Assembly (NCBI GenBank): GCA_009785095.1
Contig: WQXA01000003.1
Coordinates: 1 to 51,796 of the forward strand
Reading direction: 5' to 3'
Origin: Candidatus Saccharimonadota bacterium
GTDB taxonomy: Bacteria; Patescibacteriota; Saccharimonadia; Saccharimonadales; Saccharimonadaceae
DNA: 51,796 nt
Of this stretch, positions 32,094-40,977 are shown in pieces (the stretch's first letter is position 1; every line of letters starts with the position of its first letter). The translations under genes and the position numbers were made by a program. The notes under the pieces are model-generated. The model had not been told where the DNA came from and did not search any database. It saw only the letters and a program-made list of their open reading frames with translations.

Positions 32094-32109
32094 CCGCCAC
32101 GTGCGCATA
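32094..32109. repeat. tRNA-Leu 5' end segment, copy 2
   Basis: It is identical to 32007-32022. No cloverleaf can be built downstream of it, so it is a fragment. Confidence 0.75.
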
Positions 32110-32125
32110 GCTTACAATGCTTGTA

Positions 32126-32202
32126 TGGTGGGTCTGGCAGGGCTCGAACCTGCGGCCTTGCGAATGTGAATCGCACGCTCTAGCCAACTGAGCTACAAAC
32201 CC
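32126..32202 (-). tRNA. tRNA-Val (anticodon CAC)
   Basis: 77 bases. The acceptor GGGTTTG pairs with CAGACCC, the anticodon stem TGCGA/TCGCA holds TTCACAT, and CCA is encoded. Confidence 0.92.
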
Positions 32203-32203
32203 C

Positions 32204-32280
32204 TGGTGGAGTATGCCGGATTCGAACCGGCCACCTCTTCGCTGCCAGCGAAGCGCTCTAGCCAAATGAGCTAATACCCC
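32204..32280 (-). tRNA. tRNA-Ala (anticodon GGC)
   Basis: 77 bases. The acceptor GGGGTAT pairs with ATACTCC and contains the G3-U70 pair that marks alanine tRNAs. The anticodon loop CTGGCAG has GGC, and CCA is encoded. Confidence 0.94.
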
Positions 32281-32299
32281 GATTGTTAAATTTGTTAAA

Positions 32300-32376
32300 T
32301 GGTGGGTTGTGAGGGGCTCGAACCCCCGACCTCCTCGGTGTAAACGAGGCGCTCTAGCCAACTGAGCTAACAACCC
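32300..32376 (-). tRNA. tRNA-Val (anticodon TAC)
   Basis: 77 bases. The acceptor GGGTTGT pairs with ACAACCC, the anticodon loop TTTACAC is closed by CCTCG/CGAGG, and CCA is encoded. The D-arm is almost the same as in the other Val tRNA. Confidence 0.94.
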
Positions 32377-32476
32377 CGAATACAAACATTGTAACCGCAT
32401 TAATTGTACCAAACTAGAGCCAGTCTCGCAAATTTCGCCACAGCAGCAGTCGTTGGACATAAGCACGAAACTTTTG

Positions 32477-32482
32477 TATAAT
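32477..32482 (+). promoter_or_regulatory. -10 box of the FtsA/PilM-like gene
   Basis: TATAAT ends seven bases before the ATG at 32490, which predicts a leaderless start. The alternative ATG at 32481 overlaps the box. Confidence 0.6.
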
Positions 32483-32489
32483 GCTTGAC

Positions 32490-33740
32490 ATGGGTATTTT
32501 TAAGAAATCGACCGACGAAACGCCGCACATTGTGGCGCTCGACATCGGCACCGAATACACCAAAGCCCTGATCGCGCGCGTCCGTGGCGACGAGCTCGAA
32601 GTCATCGGGATGGGTCGGGCTCGCCAAGAGGTCGGCAACATGTTTGGCGGCGCTATCGCCGACATCACCGGTGTGGTCAAAAACTGTGAAACTGCCCTGG
32701 TTCAGGCCGAGGAACAGGCCGGCGTCCAGGCCAAGAAAGTCATCATCGGCATCGCCGGCGAGTTCGTCAAAGGCCTGACCTCGACCATCCGTTACAAAAG
32801 ACCACAACCCGATCGTGAGTTGGGCGCGGCCGAGATGGAATTGATCATCGAAAAGGTTCAAGAACGGGCAGCCATCAAGGCGCAGAAACAGATCGCCTTT
32901 GAGACCGGCAACGCAGATGTCGAGGTCAAATTGGTCAACTCGGCCATCGTCAGCATCCACATTGACGGCTACAAAGTATCAAACCCGATCGGCTTCCAGG
33001 GCAAAGACGTCGCCATCCAAATCTACACCGCTTTTGCGCCGATGGTGCACATCGGAGCGCTCGAGCGCACAGCGGTGGAACTCGATCTCGAGCTAGTCGC
33101 CGTAGCGGCCGAACCATTCGCCGTGGCGCGGGCGGTGCTCGGCAACGATGCTAACTCGACTTTTACGGCTGTGTTGTGCGACGTCGGCGGTGGATCGACC
33201 GACATTGCGGTCATCAACGACGGTGGCGTCGAAGGCACGCGCATGTTCGGCGTGGCGGGGCGCAGTTTCACCAAAACCATCGCTAACGATCTAGATATCG
33301 GCTACGAATCGGCCGAAAAACTAAAATTGAACCTCGACGATCCAAAGATCAAACCGGCCGTCAAGAAAACCATCGACGAAGCCGTCGACAAAACGCTCAG
33401 CGTCTGGATATCTGGCGTGCAATTGGCGCTCGGCGAGTTCGACGCGATTGATCACTTGCCGAACCGGATTTTGCTGTGCGGCGGCGGTGCGTCTCTTCTG
33501 GCATTGGTCGATGCGCTAAAAACCGGCGATTGGTACAAGGAACTACCTTTCACTAGGAAACCGACCGTCCAACACATCAAACCTTCGGACGTCGTCGGCG
33601 TGACCGATACAACGGGCGACGTGACTGATCACACCATGATTACGGCTCTCGGGCTGTTGCGCGTTGGTTATGATACAATGATTGGTAGCGAGGACGACAA
33701 TGGTCTTCGCGATAGATTGAATAGGATTCTAAGAATATGA
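32490..33740 (+). CDS. FtsA/PilM-like actin-fold ATPase
   Basis: A 416-aa cytosolic actin-like protein. Phosphate 1 is IVALDIGTEYTKALI (residues about 14-28), connect/phosphate 2 is AVLCDVGGGSTDIAVI, and the adenosine motif is RILLCGGGASL. An SHS2-like 1C region with RYKRPQPDRELG lies between, as in FtsA and PilM. FtsA anchors FtsZ at the division site; PilM works in type IV pilus assembly. It lacks an obvious C-terminal amphipathic membrane helix, though the end LRDRLNRILRI could act as one. The next gene encodes its likely membrane partner (overlap of four bases). I keep the subfamily open. Confidence 0.8.
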   Translation: MGIFKKSTDETPHIVALDIGTEYTKALIARVRGDELEVIGMGRARQEVGNMFGGAIADITGVVKNCETALVQAEEQAGVQAKKVIIGIAGEFVKGLTSTIRYKRPQPDRELGAAEMELIIEKVQERAAIKAQKQIAFETGNADVEVKLVNSAIVSIHIDGYKVSNPIGFQGKDVAIQIYTAFAPMVHIGALERTAVELDLELVAVAAEPFAVARAVLGNDANSTFTAVLCDVGGGSTDIAVINDGGVEGTRMFGVAGRSFTKTIANDLDIGYESAEKLKLNLDDPKIKPAVKKTIDEAVDKTLSVWISGVQLALGEFDAIDHLPNRILLCGGGASLLALVDALKTGDWYKELPFTRKPTVQHIKPSDVVGVTDTTGDVTDHTMITALGLLRVGYDTMIGSEDDNGLRDRLNRILRI

Positions 33741-35443
33741 GCGAGAAAAAGAAATCCGTCGGGTTGAATAGTTCTGACCAAGACAAACTAGTCGGTCGAG
33801 ACACTATTTACATCGACACCGAGGACGACATCACGTCCATCATCGAAAAAGTCAAAGCCTCCGACAGTTCGGTGTTGGCTCTAGTGCCGCCCAAGCGAAC
33901 CGGCGTCCTCCAGAGCGTCGTTAGCCTGAAATTGCTACAAAAGACAGCCAAACTGGGTCGCAAGAAAATCGCTCTGATTACTACCGATGCGGCACTGATC
34001 GCTCTAGCGGCCGGCCTGCGCATCCCGGTGGCGCGTAACTTGACGACACAGCCCGAACTGCCCGAAGCGCCCGAATTGGACGACAGCGACAGCGATATCA
34101 TAAACGGCGACGAAATAGCCATCGGCGATTTGGCGCGCGCGACCGATCGTCGCGGCTCAAACGAAAACAAAGAAGTCTCCGCCGCTGTCAAAGCCATCGA
34201 AACTGACGATCGCATCAAAAACGATTTAGACGCCGATGGTACGCCGGACGACAAACCAAAACCCAAGAAGCCGCCCAAATCCAAACGCCTGCCGGATTTC
34301 AATAGCTTTCGAAAGAAATTGTTTATCTTTGGCTCACTCGGGTTGGCGCTGATAATTTTCTTGGTCTGGGCGATCGTGTTCGCACCGCGCGGCACCATCA
34401 TTATTACTGCTGAGACTACTTCTAAGGACGTTAACGTCGTCGTTTCGCTGCGGCCAAATGCTGATACTGATATCGAAAACAAAGTCATCAAGCCAACCAT
34501 CAAACAGATCAAAAAGACCGAAACCATCAATTTCACGGCGACCGGCAGCAAAGAAATCGGCGACAAAGCCACCGGCAAAGTCGAAATCACCAACAAAAGT
34601 GGCAATAGCCGCACCTTTAGCGCCGGATCGGCCATTATCGCCTCCGGTGGGCAACGGTTTGTCTTTAACGAAACCATCACCGTGGCTGGTGCCAGCGTCA
34701 GCGGCGGCGGCTCGATAGTTTACGGATCGGTCACGACCGCGATAACCGCGGCCAACATTGGCGCGTCCTCCAACATTAGCGGCGGAACCACCTTGTCGGT
34801 GACCAACGGCGGTCTCATCACCATCGAAGCCAAGGGCGACTTTACCGGCGGCAGCAGCGAAACCGTCAAAGTCGTCCAAGAATCCGACCTCGATCTAGTG
34901 ACCGAAAAGCTTAAAAACCAAGGCGACCAAAACAGCATCAAAACCGAACTAGAGGCCGAAATGGGCGACGACGTAGTGGTGCTGAGCGACAGTTTCGTGG
35001 CCAACTACGGCGCGGTCAGTAGCAAACCGGCGCTCGGCGAAGCGGTCGAAAATGGCGACCCGCGTGCCACCATGGAGATTACTTATACCATAATTGGCAT
35101 CGCTGAGGCCGATCTCGAGAACTTGGTCAAAACCGCCATCGGCGAAACCGAGAATCAGAAAATCTACGATAGCGGAGTCAGCAAAATCCAATTTATCAAC
35201 TTTACAGCCAACGAAAATAGCTACAGCGTGACCATCAAAACCACCGCCCAAGTCGGACCCGATCTCGACAAACGCGAAAAACAGATCAAAGAACGAGCCG
35301 TCGGCAAACGATCGGGCGAAATCGTCTCAGACATCGAATCTATCCCGGGCGTCAGCAGCGTCAAAGTCCAGTTCTCGCCGTTCTGGGTCAAAACTGCGCC
35401 AGAAGCAGACAAACTAAAGGTGGAATTCGCAGTTAATGAGTAA
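33737..35443 (+). CDS. Single-TM envelope protein with a baseplate-J-like beta-rich exterior
   Basis: A 568-aa protein. Residues about 24-105 form a cytosolic alpha/beta block (DTIYIDTEDDITSIIEKVKA, VLALVPPKRTGVLQS, KKIALITTDAALIALAAG), a block I associate with CPR envelope proteins. An acidic linker leads to a TM segment (LFIFGSLGLALIIFLVWAIV, about residues 194-214). The exterior is beta-rich: TGKVEITNKSG, FSAGSAIIASGGQRFV, with repeated Gly-Thr turns like phage baseplate J domains. The end is IESIPGVSSVKVQFSPFW. It overlaps the actin-like gene by four bases, so the two may form one envelope machine. Confidence 0.7.
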   Translation: MSEKKKSVGLNSSDQDKLVGRDTIYIDTEDDITSIIEKVKASDSSVLALVPPKRTGVLQSVVSLKLLQKTAKLGRKKIALITTDAALIALAAGLRIPVARNLTTQPELPEAPELDDSDSDIINGDEIAIGDLARATDRRGSNENKEVSAAVKAIETDDRIKNDLDADGTPDDKPKPKKPPKSKRLPDFNSFRKKLFIFGSLGLALIIFLVWAIVFAPRGTIIITAETTSKDVNVVVSLRPNADTDIENKVIKPTIKQIKKTETINFTATGSKEIGDKATGKVEITNKSGNSRTFSAGSAIIASGGQRFVFNETITVAGASVSGGGSIVYGSVTTAITAANIGASSNISGGTTLSVTNGGLITIEAKGDFTGGSSETVKVVQESDLDLVTEKLKNQGDQNSIKTELEAEMGDDVVVLSDSFVANYGAVSSKPALGEAVENGDPRATMEITYTIIGIAEADLENLVKTAIGETENQKIYDSGVSKIQFINFTANENSYSVTIKTTAQVGPDLDKREKQIKERAVGKRSGEIVSDIESIPGVSSVKVQFSPFWVKTAPEADKLKVEFAVNE

Positions 35444-35861
35444 ATCGGGGGTGGTCATTGGTTTGGATGTCGGCGCTGTCCGCGTTGGGGTGGCGCGCGG
35501 CGATTTAGCGGTCAAAGTCGCGTCGCCTTTGCCGGCTATACTAAACGACGACCAAATTTGGCGCCGCCTCCAGCAACTAATCGAGAGTAATCACGCCGAA
35601 ACAGTAGTGGTTGGCCTGCCGCGCGACGCCGCAGGTCTCGAAACCGCACAGTCCAAAATATCACGCGATTTTGCTGAAAAATTATCGAGAACCGTCTCCG
35701 CGGCGGTGGTTCTCCAGGACGAGAGTTTGACCTCTAAAATCGCCGAGCAGACTTTGCGGGCGCGGGGCGGGTTCCAGGAGCAAATGCTGCGCGATGGCAC
35801 ACTCGATTCCGAGGCCGCCGCACTGATTTTGGCTGACTACTTAGAAGGAGGCCGATCGTGA
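35436..35861 (+). CDS. ruvX: RuvX/YqgF-type Holliday-junction resolvase-like RNase
   Basis: A 141-aa RNase-H-fold protein, the normal length. Motifs are VIGLDVGAVRVGVARGD (first Asp), VVVGLPRDAAG, VVLQDESLTSKIAEQTL and LDSEAAALILADYL with the last acidic residues. In other bacteria it processes 16S rRNA precursors and may resolve junctions. The ATG overlaps the preceding stop, and GGAGG precedes the next gene inside its 3' end. Confidence 0.93.
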   Translation: MSKSGVVIGLDVGAVRVGVARGDLAVKVASPLPAILNDDQIWRRLQQLIESNHAETVVVGLPRDAAGLETAQSKISRDFAEKLSRTVSAAVVLQDESLTSKIAEQTLRARGGFQEQMLRDGTLDSEAAALILADYLEGGRS

Positions 35862-37120
35862 CATCACCCAAAGCCAACCCACCGAAAAAACCGCGCCACG
35901 AAAAACGCCGCAACAAGAAAATCGCCAAATCGCGCCGGCCGTCCTTTGACATTGCTCGTGACTATGTTGAGATGAATTTTGCAGTGTTGATGGAGCCCGA
36001 ACTGACGCCCAAAGAGCTGAAAAAGAAGCGAAAAAGCGAAGCCAAGGCCGAGAAAAAGGCCGAAAAACAACGCCACCGCGTGCGCAATGCCTTTTTGTCG
36101 CTGCTCGGCCTGATTTTTATCGCCGCCGGCGTGGCCTTCTTGTGGTGGAATACGGCGCTCCAACCGGTCAAACCGTTGGCTGACGGCGAGGAAATCGTAA
36201 CCCAAAAATTCACGGTTTACTCTGGTGACACCACTGACGAAATTGCGGCGAACTTGCAAAAATTTGGTTTTATCAGGAGCGAGCTAGCTTTTCGTATCTA
36301 TTGTCGCTTAAACGGCATCATAATCCAGGCCGGCGAACACCAACTCAGCCCCAGTCACTCAACCCAAGAAATCGCCGAAATCTTGACCGAAGCCTTGGCC
36401 AAAGAGATCGAAATCCAAATACCACCGGGTCAGACTTTGGATCAATTGCGCGGCGTTCTGCTCAAAATCACGGATGAAAACGAGAATCGAATCTATAGCA
36501 ACGCCGATATTGATGCGGCCTACACGGCCGATTATAATAGCTCGCTGTTCGACGGTCGCCCCAAAGATCTGCCCGCCAAAACTCGCCTCGAGGGTTACAT
36601 TTACCCCGATACTTATCGCATTTACCAGGACGCGCCGTTAGAGGATTTGGTCAAGAAATCGCTCAAACGATTCGAAGAAGTCGCGGCCGAAAACGATTTG
36701 ACGACTCAATTCGCGGCGCGCGGTTTGAGCTTTTACGAGGGTCTAATACTAGCCTCAATCATCGAAAAGGAAGTCCCCAGCGCCACAGATCGCAAAATGG
36801 TGGCCGGCGTGTTCTTTAACCGCCTAGCGGTCGGCGAACCATTGGGCGCCGACGCCACCTATAAATACGCCTTCACGAGAGGACTCTGCGCGGTTGACGG
36901 CCCCTCTTGTGACTCGGCCTACAACACGCGCAAACACGGCGGTTTTCCACCTGGCCCGATCTCGAACGTGAATTTGACGGCGTTGGTGGCGGTAGCCGAA
37001 CCGACTGATCATGATTACTTTTATTACGTCTCTGGTGACGACGGCACGAATCACTTTTCGAGGACTCTAGCGGAGCACGAGGCTAACATCGCGGCTTACT
37101 GTCACGAACTGTGCCGCTAG
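35858..37120 (+). CDS. mltG: Endolytic murein transglycosylase MltG
   Basis: It cuts nascent glycan strands and sets their length. 420 aa. A long basic N-terminal cytosolic region (residues 1-80, Lys/Arg-rich coiled stretch KKKRKSEAKAEKKAEKQ) is followed by one TM (FLSLLGLIFIAAGVAFLWW). The outer part has a LysM-like subdomain and the catalytic YceG domain: LEGYIYPDTYRI, ASIIEKE with catalytic Glu, VFFNRLAVGEPLGADATYKYA, YNTRKHGGFPPGPISNVN and YFYYVSGDDGTNHFS. GTG start with AGAAGGAGGCC upstream; it overlaps ruvX by four bases. Confidence 0.94.
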   Translation: MTSPKANPPKKPRHEKRRNKKIAKSRRPSFDIARDYVEMNFAVLMEPELTPKELKKKRKSEAKAEKKAEKQRHRVRNAFLSLLGLIFIAAGVAFLWWNTALQPVKPLADGEEIVTQKFTVYSGDTTDEIAANLQKFGFIRSELAFRIYCRLNGIIIQAGEHQLSPSHSTQEIAEILTEALAKEIEIQIPPGQTLDQLRGVLLKITDENENRIYSNADIDAAYTADYNSSLFDGRPKDLPAKTRLEGYIYPDTYRIYQDAPLEDLVKKSLKRFEEVAAENDLTTQFAARGLSFYEGLILASIIEKEVPSATDRKMVAGVFFNRLAVGEPLGADATYKYAFTRGLCAVDGPSCDSAYNTRKHGGFPPGPISNVNLTALVAVAEPTDHDYFYYVSGDDGTNHFSRTLAEHEANIAAYCHELCR

Positions 37121-37122
37121 AC

Positions 37123-37151
37123 TTGACACGAAAGCCTTAATTTGATACAAT
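37123..37151 (+). promoter_or_regulatory. Near-consensus promoter of the LysM-CHAP gene
   Basis: TTGACA (37123-37128), a 17-base spacer ending TTTGA, and TACAAT (37146-37151). The short leader holds a small hairpin GCTCG...CGAGC (37158-37177) just before the ATG at 37183. Confidence 0.75.
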
Positions 37152-37182
37152 GTATAGCGCTCGGTGTCAATATCGAGCCCTT

Positions 37183-38283
37183 ATGAAGAATAGTAAATCA
37201 GTTGCGAAATCCAAGCGATTTCATCTCAAGGTGTCGAGTTTTGCGGTCTATGCCGGCGTGCTGCTGGTGTTGGTTGTTCTTGCGATGTCCGGCTACAAAT
37301 CGCCGAATGTCGAAGCCGAAAAACAAGCCGCCATCAGCCAGCCAATCACGACGACCGGTGTTACGGCGCCTGTGACGACGTTAGACGACGTCAAATCAGC
37401 CAATTTAGCCGCCAACGTGGCTTCCTCGGCCAATTTGTCGGTGGCTGATAGCGTCTACAACCAATCGATCTCGGTGAGTACGAGTGCTGATCTTGGCCAG
37501 TACAACGCCACCGTCGCTAGTAGAGCCCAAGCGGCCGATCTAGCGGCCACGAGCGTGTTGGCTTCTTACACAGTAGTCGAAGGCGACACCGCCAGCTCCA
37601 TAGCCGACAAATTTGGCGTGTCAACTCAAACTATTAGCTGGGCGAATAATCTAACGGGCGACGCTGTGGCGGTCGGTTCCACTGTGGTGGTGCCGGCGGT
37701 GGACGGTGTGGTTTATACGGTCAAAGCCGGTGATGATTTGAGCGGTATCGCCGCCAAGTACAAATCCAACCTCGACAGCATTATCATGGTCAACGACCTA
37801 GACGACGCGACGGCGGCGACTGACACCAAACTACTCTTGCCGGACGGCGTTTTACCGGAAAACGAACGGCCGGGCTATCGGGCACCGGTGAGGGCGACTT
37901 CGAACTCGAATCGCGAAAACGGTGGCCGCAGCTCGATGTTTGTGCCAGTTTCGGGCGGCAACCGCTACGCTTATGGTTACTGTACTTGGTACGCCTATAA
38001 CCGCCGAGTGCAATTGGGGCGGCCAATACCGAGCAACCTCGGTAACGCCAACAGCTGGGCTAGCCGAGCTCGCGCCGCCGGTTATCTAGTCAATCGCACG
38101 CCGGCGCCGGGCGCAATCTTTCAAACCGCCTCTGGTTATGCTGGGCACGTTGGCATTGTCGAACGCGTTAACCCCGATGGCTCGATCTTTGTCTCTGAGA
38201 TGAACAACCGAGCTTACGGTGGCTGGGGCAAAATTAGCACCCGAACTATCTATAATCCGGGCGATTATTATTACATTCACTAA
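37183..38283 (+). CDS. Secreted LysM-CHAP peptidoglycan hydrolase
   Basis: A 366-aa exported hydrolase. A basic start and one hydrophobic segment (FAVYAGVLLVLVVLAMSGY, residues about 18-38) act as signal or anchor. After an Ala/Ser/Thr-rich region come two LysM domains (YTVVEGDTASSIADKFGVS and YTVKAGDDLSGIAAKY) that bind glycan. The C-terminal CHAP domain has catalytic Cys in YAYGYCTWYAYNRR and His in GYAGHVGIVERV, with the final NNRAYGGWGKISTR. The start at 37183 is preferred to 37150 because the promoter -10 overlaps the latter. Confidence 0.93.
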   Translation: MKNSKSVAKSKRFHLKVSSFAVYAGVLLVLVVLAMSGYKSPNVEAEKQAAISQPITTTGVTAPVTTLDDVKSANLAANVASSANLSVADSVYNQSISVSTSADLGQYNATVASRAQAADLAATSVLASYTVVEGDTASSIADKFGVSTQTISWANNLTGDAVAVGSTVVVPAVDGVVYTVKAGDDLSGIAAKYKSNLDSIIMVNDLDDATAATDTKLLLPDGVLPENERPGYRAPVRATSNSNRENGGRSSMFVPVSGGNRYAYGYCTWYAYNRRVQLGRPIPSNLGNANSWASRARAAGYLVNRTPAPGAIFQTASGYAGHVGIVERVNPDGSIFVSEMNNRAYGGWGKISTRTIYNPGDYYYIH

Positions 38284-38299
38284 TCTGTAAAATGTCAAG

Positions 38300-38326
38300 A
38301 AGCGTCTCGCCACGAAGGCGCTTTTT

Positions 38327-38327
<1 letters not shown>
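38300..38327 (+). terminator. Terminator between the LysM-CHAP gene and obg
   Basis: AAGCGTCTCG and CGAAGGCGCTT form a stem with small mismatches followed by TTTTTT. The same bases run into the obg promoter. Confidence 0.7.
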
Positions 38328-39631
<1,304 letters not shown>

Positions 39632-39653
39632 CTTGCAGCCACAAACCCCCTCA

Positions 39654-39662
39654 TGCTACAAT
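39654..39662 (+). promoter_or_regulatory. Extended -10 promoter of the first toxin-antitoxin pair
   Basis: TGCTACAAT ends six bases before the ATG at 39669. Leaderless start predicted. Confidence 0.6.
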
Positions 39663-39668
39663 GGAATC

Positions 39669-39869
39669 ATGAGTGAATCCGCAGTCATAGATTATCTGAA
39701 AAACGCGCCGCTCGCGAAACTTGCGAAAGTTGCGCGGATTGTTGATCAGCGTTTGGCTAAGAGCAAAACCGACGCAGCAATTGCTGAGGGTCGCCAGGAT
39801 ATCAAAAACAACAAAATCCACACCGAGGCCGAAGTCGACCGCTTGCTCGCGGATAAGTTTGGAATCTGA
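39669..39869 (+). CDS. Antitoxin-like protein of a RelE/ParE-type pair
   Basis: A 66-aa acidic helical protein (residues 1-12 SESAVIDYLKNAP, then a basic/helical middle and HTEAEVDRLLADKFGI). The C-terminal motif EAEVDRLLADKF is like the toxin-binding end of RelB/Phd-family partners that carry an E-x-x-x-L pattern. It is directly followed by the toxin gene with no gap. The start at 39669 is set by the promoter; the frame is also open from an ATG-less stretch upstream inside the obg end. Confidence 0.75.
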   Translation: MSESAVIDYLKNAPLAKLAKVARIVDQRLAKSKTDAAIAEGRQDIKNNKIHTEAEVDRLLADKFGI

Positions 39870-40136
39870 ATGAAAATTATTTACACCGCTCGCGCCGAAC
39901 GCGATTTGCTGGCGTTGGGTGATTATCTGTTACAAAATGATTTTGCTATGACGCCACTCATCAAGATTCGTGACAAAATTCGAATGCTAAAAACCATGCC
40001 GCAGCTCGGCCGCAAGTACGATGAAACTGCGCGACAAATAACAGTTCTGCGAAAGAACGTAGTTTATTATGAAATCCAAGGTGACGCGATTTTCATTCTT
40101 CATATCAGTATTGGGCGGCAAGAAAAAGGATTGTGA
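39870..40136 (+). CDS. RelE/ParE-family toxin
   Basis: An 88-aa toxin-like protein. It begins MKIIYTARAERDLLALGDYL, has a middle basic block (LKTMPQLGRKYDETARQI) and ends with VVYYEIQGDAIFILHISIGRQ, the strand pattern of ParE/RelE toxins, which act on gyrase or on ribosome-bound mRNA. It is immediately downstream of its antitoxin. No Shine-Dalgarno is visible, so it is probably coupled. Confidence 0.85.
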   Translation: MKIIYTARAERDLLALGDYLLQNDFAMTPLIKIRDKIRMLKTMPQLGRKYDETARQITVLRKNVVYYEIQGDAIFILHISIGRQEKGL

Positions 40137-40221
40137 CCAACATATCGCCCCTCCGCGCCAACGGCCATAAGCCTTACGCTAACACAAAACTTTCTTCTAC
40201 CAGAATAAAAATCTTGAGTCT

Positions 40222-40941
40222 CTAGATCTCGGTGGTTTCTTTAGACTCAGATTTTCTCTGATGTTTGATCACCACGATTAGCAACGCTAGCATCAGTCCC
40301 AAAATAATCACGCCTACGATTGACGCAACAATTATCGGCATCAAAGCCAAGGTATCATCCTCCGCGGTTTCTTCTGTAGCATCTGCAACAGGCGACGAAT
40401 CTAATGAGGCTGGCGCATCATCGTTTGCGGTAATTATTACCCCTATCCGATATGTGTTGTCTACATAGCTTCCACTGACAGCTTCGGCCGCAGTCTCAGT
40501 TTCAGCGAAAATGACGGCAGATTGGTAACCGATTTCGATGTCAGAGGGCACATTGACGACAAATTTAACCTGGGCGGTTTCGTCTGGTTCGAGTGGGATG
40601 TTCTCGACTATCTCACCGGGCAGAAAAGTCCTGACCGTTCCCGCGATTGTGACCGATTCGATCTCAATCCATCTCGAGATGAGAGTACTATTCTTCTGTG
40701 TGCCAAAGTCAGAAACTCCATCGGTTTCACTGTACGGCGACACATATAACTTAAACGAAAAAGCAACATCTCCTCGGTTGATAACCTCGAATGTGTCCTC
40801 TGACGTTTTGTTCGCTTCGAGGTCGATAGTGATCCGCGCCGGTTTTATCGTCATGATTGGGCTGGTTGCACTGACGACGCCCGAGCCGAGGGATAACAAA
40901 CCCATAAAGGCCAACGCGACGGCAACAAATCTCAACTTCAT
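40222..40941 (-). CDS. Third WxLIP-like surface protein
   Basis: A 239-aa protein with a signal peptide (LRFVAVALAFMGLLSLGSGVV, residues 3-23), an Ig-like domain that starts TIKPARITIDLEANKTSEDT and has VINRGDVAFSFKLYVSPYS and VNVPSDIEIGYQSAVIFAE, as in the two genes at 20653 and 21597, then one C-terminal TM (IIVASIVGVIILGLMLALLI) and a basic tail. It is shorter than the others and lacks their second beta domain. TATAAT (40954-40949) ends seven bases before the ATG, so it is leaderless. It is divergent from sbcB. Confidence 0.75.
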   Translation of the reverse strand: MKLRFVAVALAFMGLLSLGSGVVSATSPIMTIKPARITIDLEANKTSEDTFEVINRGDVAFSFKLYVSPYSETDGVSDFGTQKNSTLISRWIEIESVTIAGTVRTFLPGEIVENIPLEPDETAQVKFVVNVPSDIEIGYQSAVIFAETETAAEAVSGSYVDNTYRIGVIITANDDAPASLDSSPVADATEETAEDDTLALMPIIVASIVGVIILGLMLALLIVVIKHQRKSESKETTEI

Positions 40942-40977
40942 ACAACCAATTATACTACTTTGTGATAAAATAAGGAA
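40942..40977. promoter_or_regulatory. Divergent promoters of the WxLIP-like gene and sbcB
   Basis: Minus strand: TATAAT at 40954-40949, seven bases before ATG 40941. Plus strand: TGATAAAAT with TAAAAT at 40966-40971, six bases before GTG 40978. Both give leaderless starts inside one 36-base region. Confidence 0.65.

Noticed and set aside
32020-32110. A degenerate tRNA gene upstream of tRNA-Leu
   Set aside because: The 5' end matches tRNA-Leu for 16 bases, but no D-arm, anticodon arm or T-arm can be formed from the rest.
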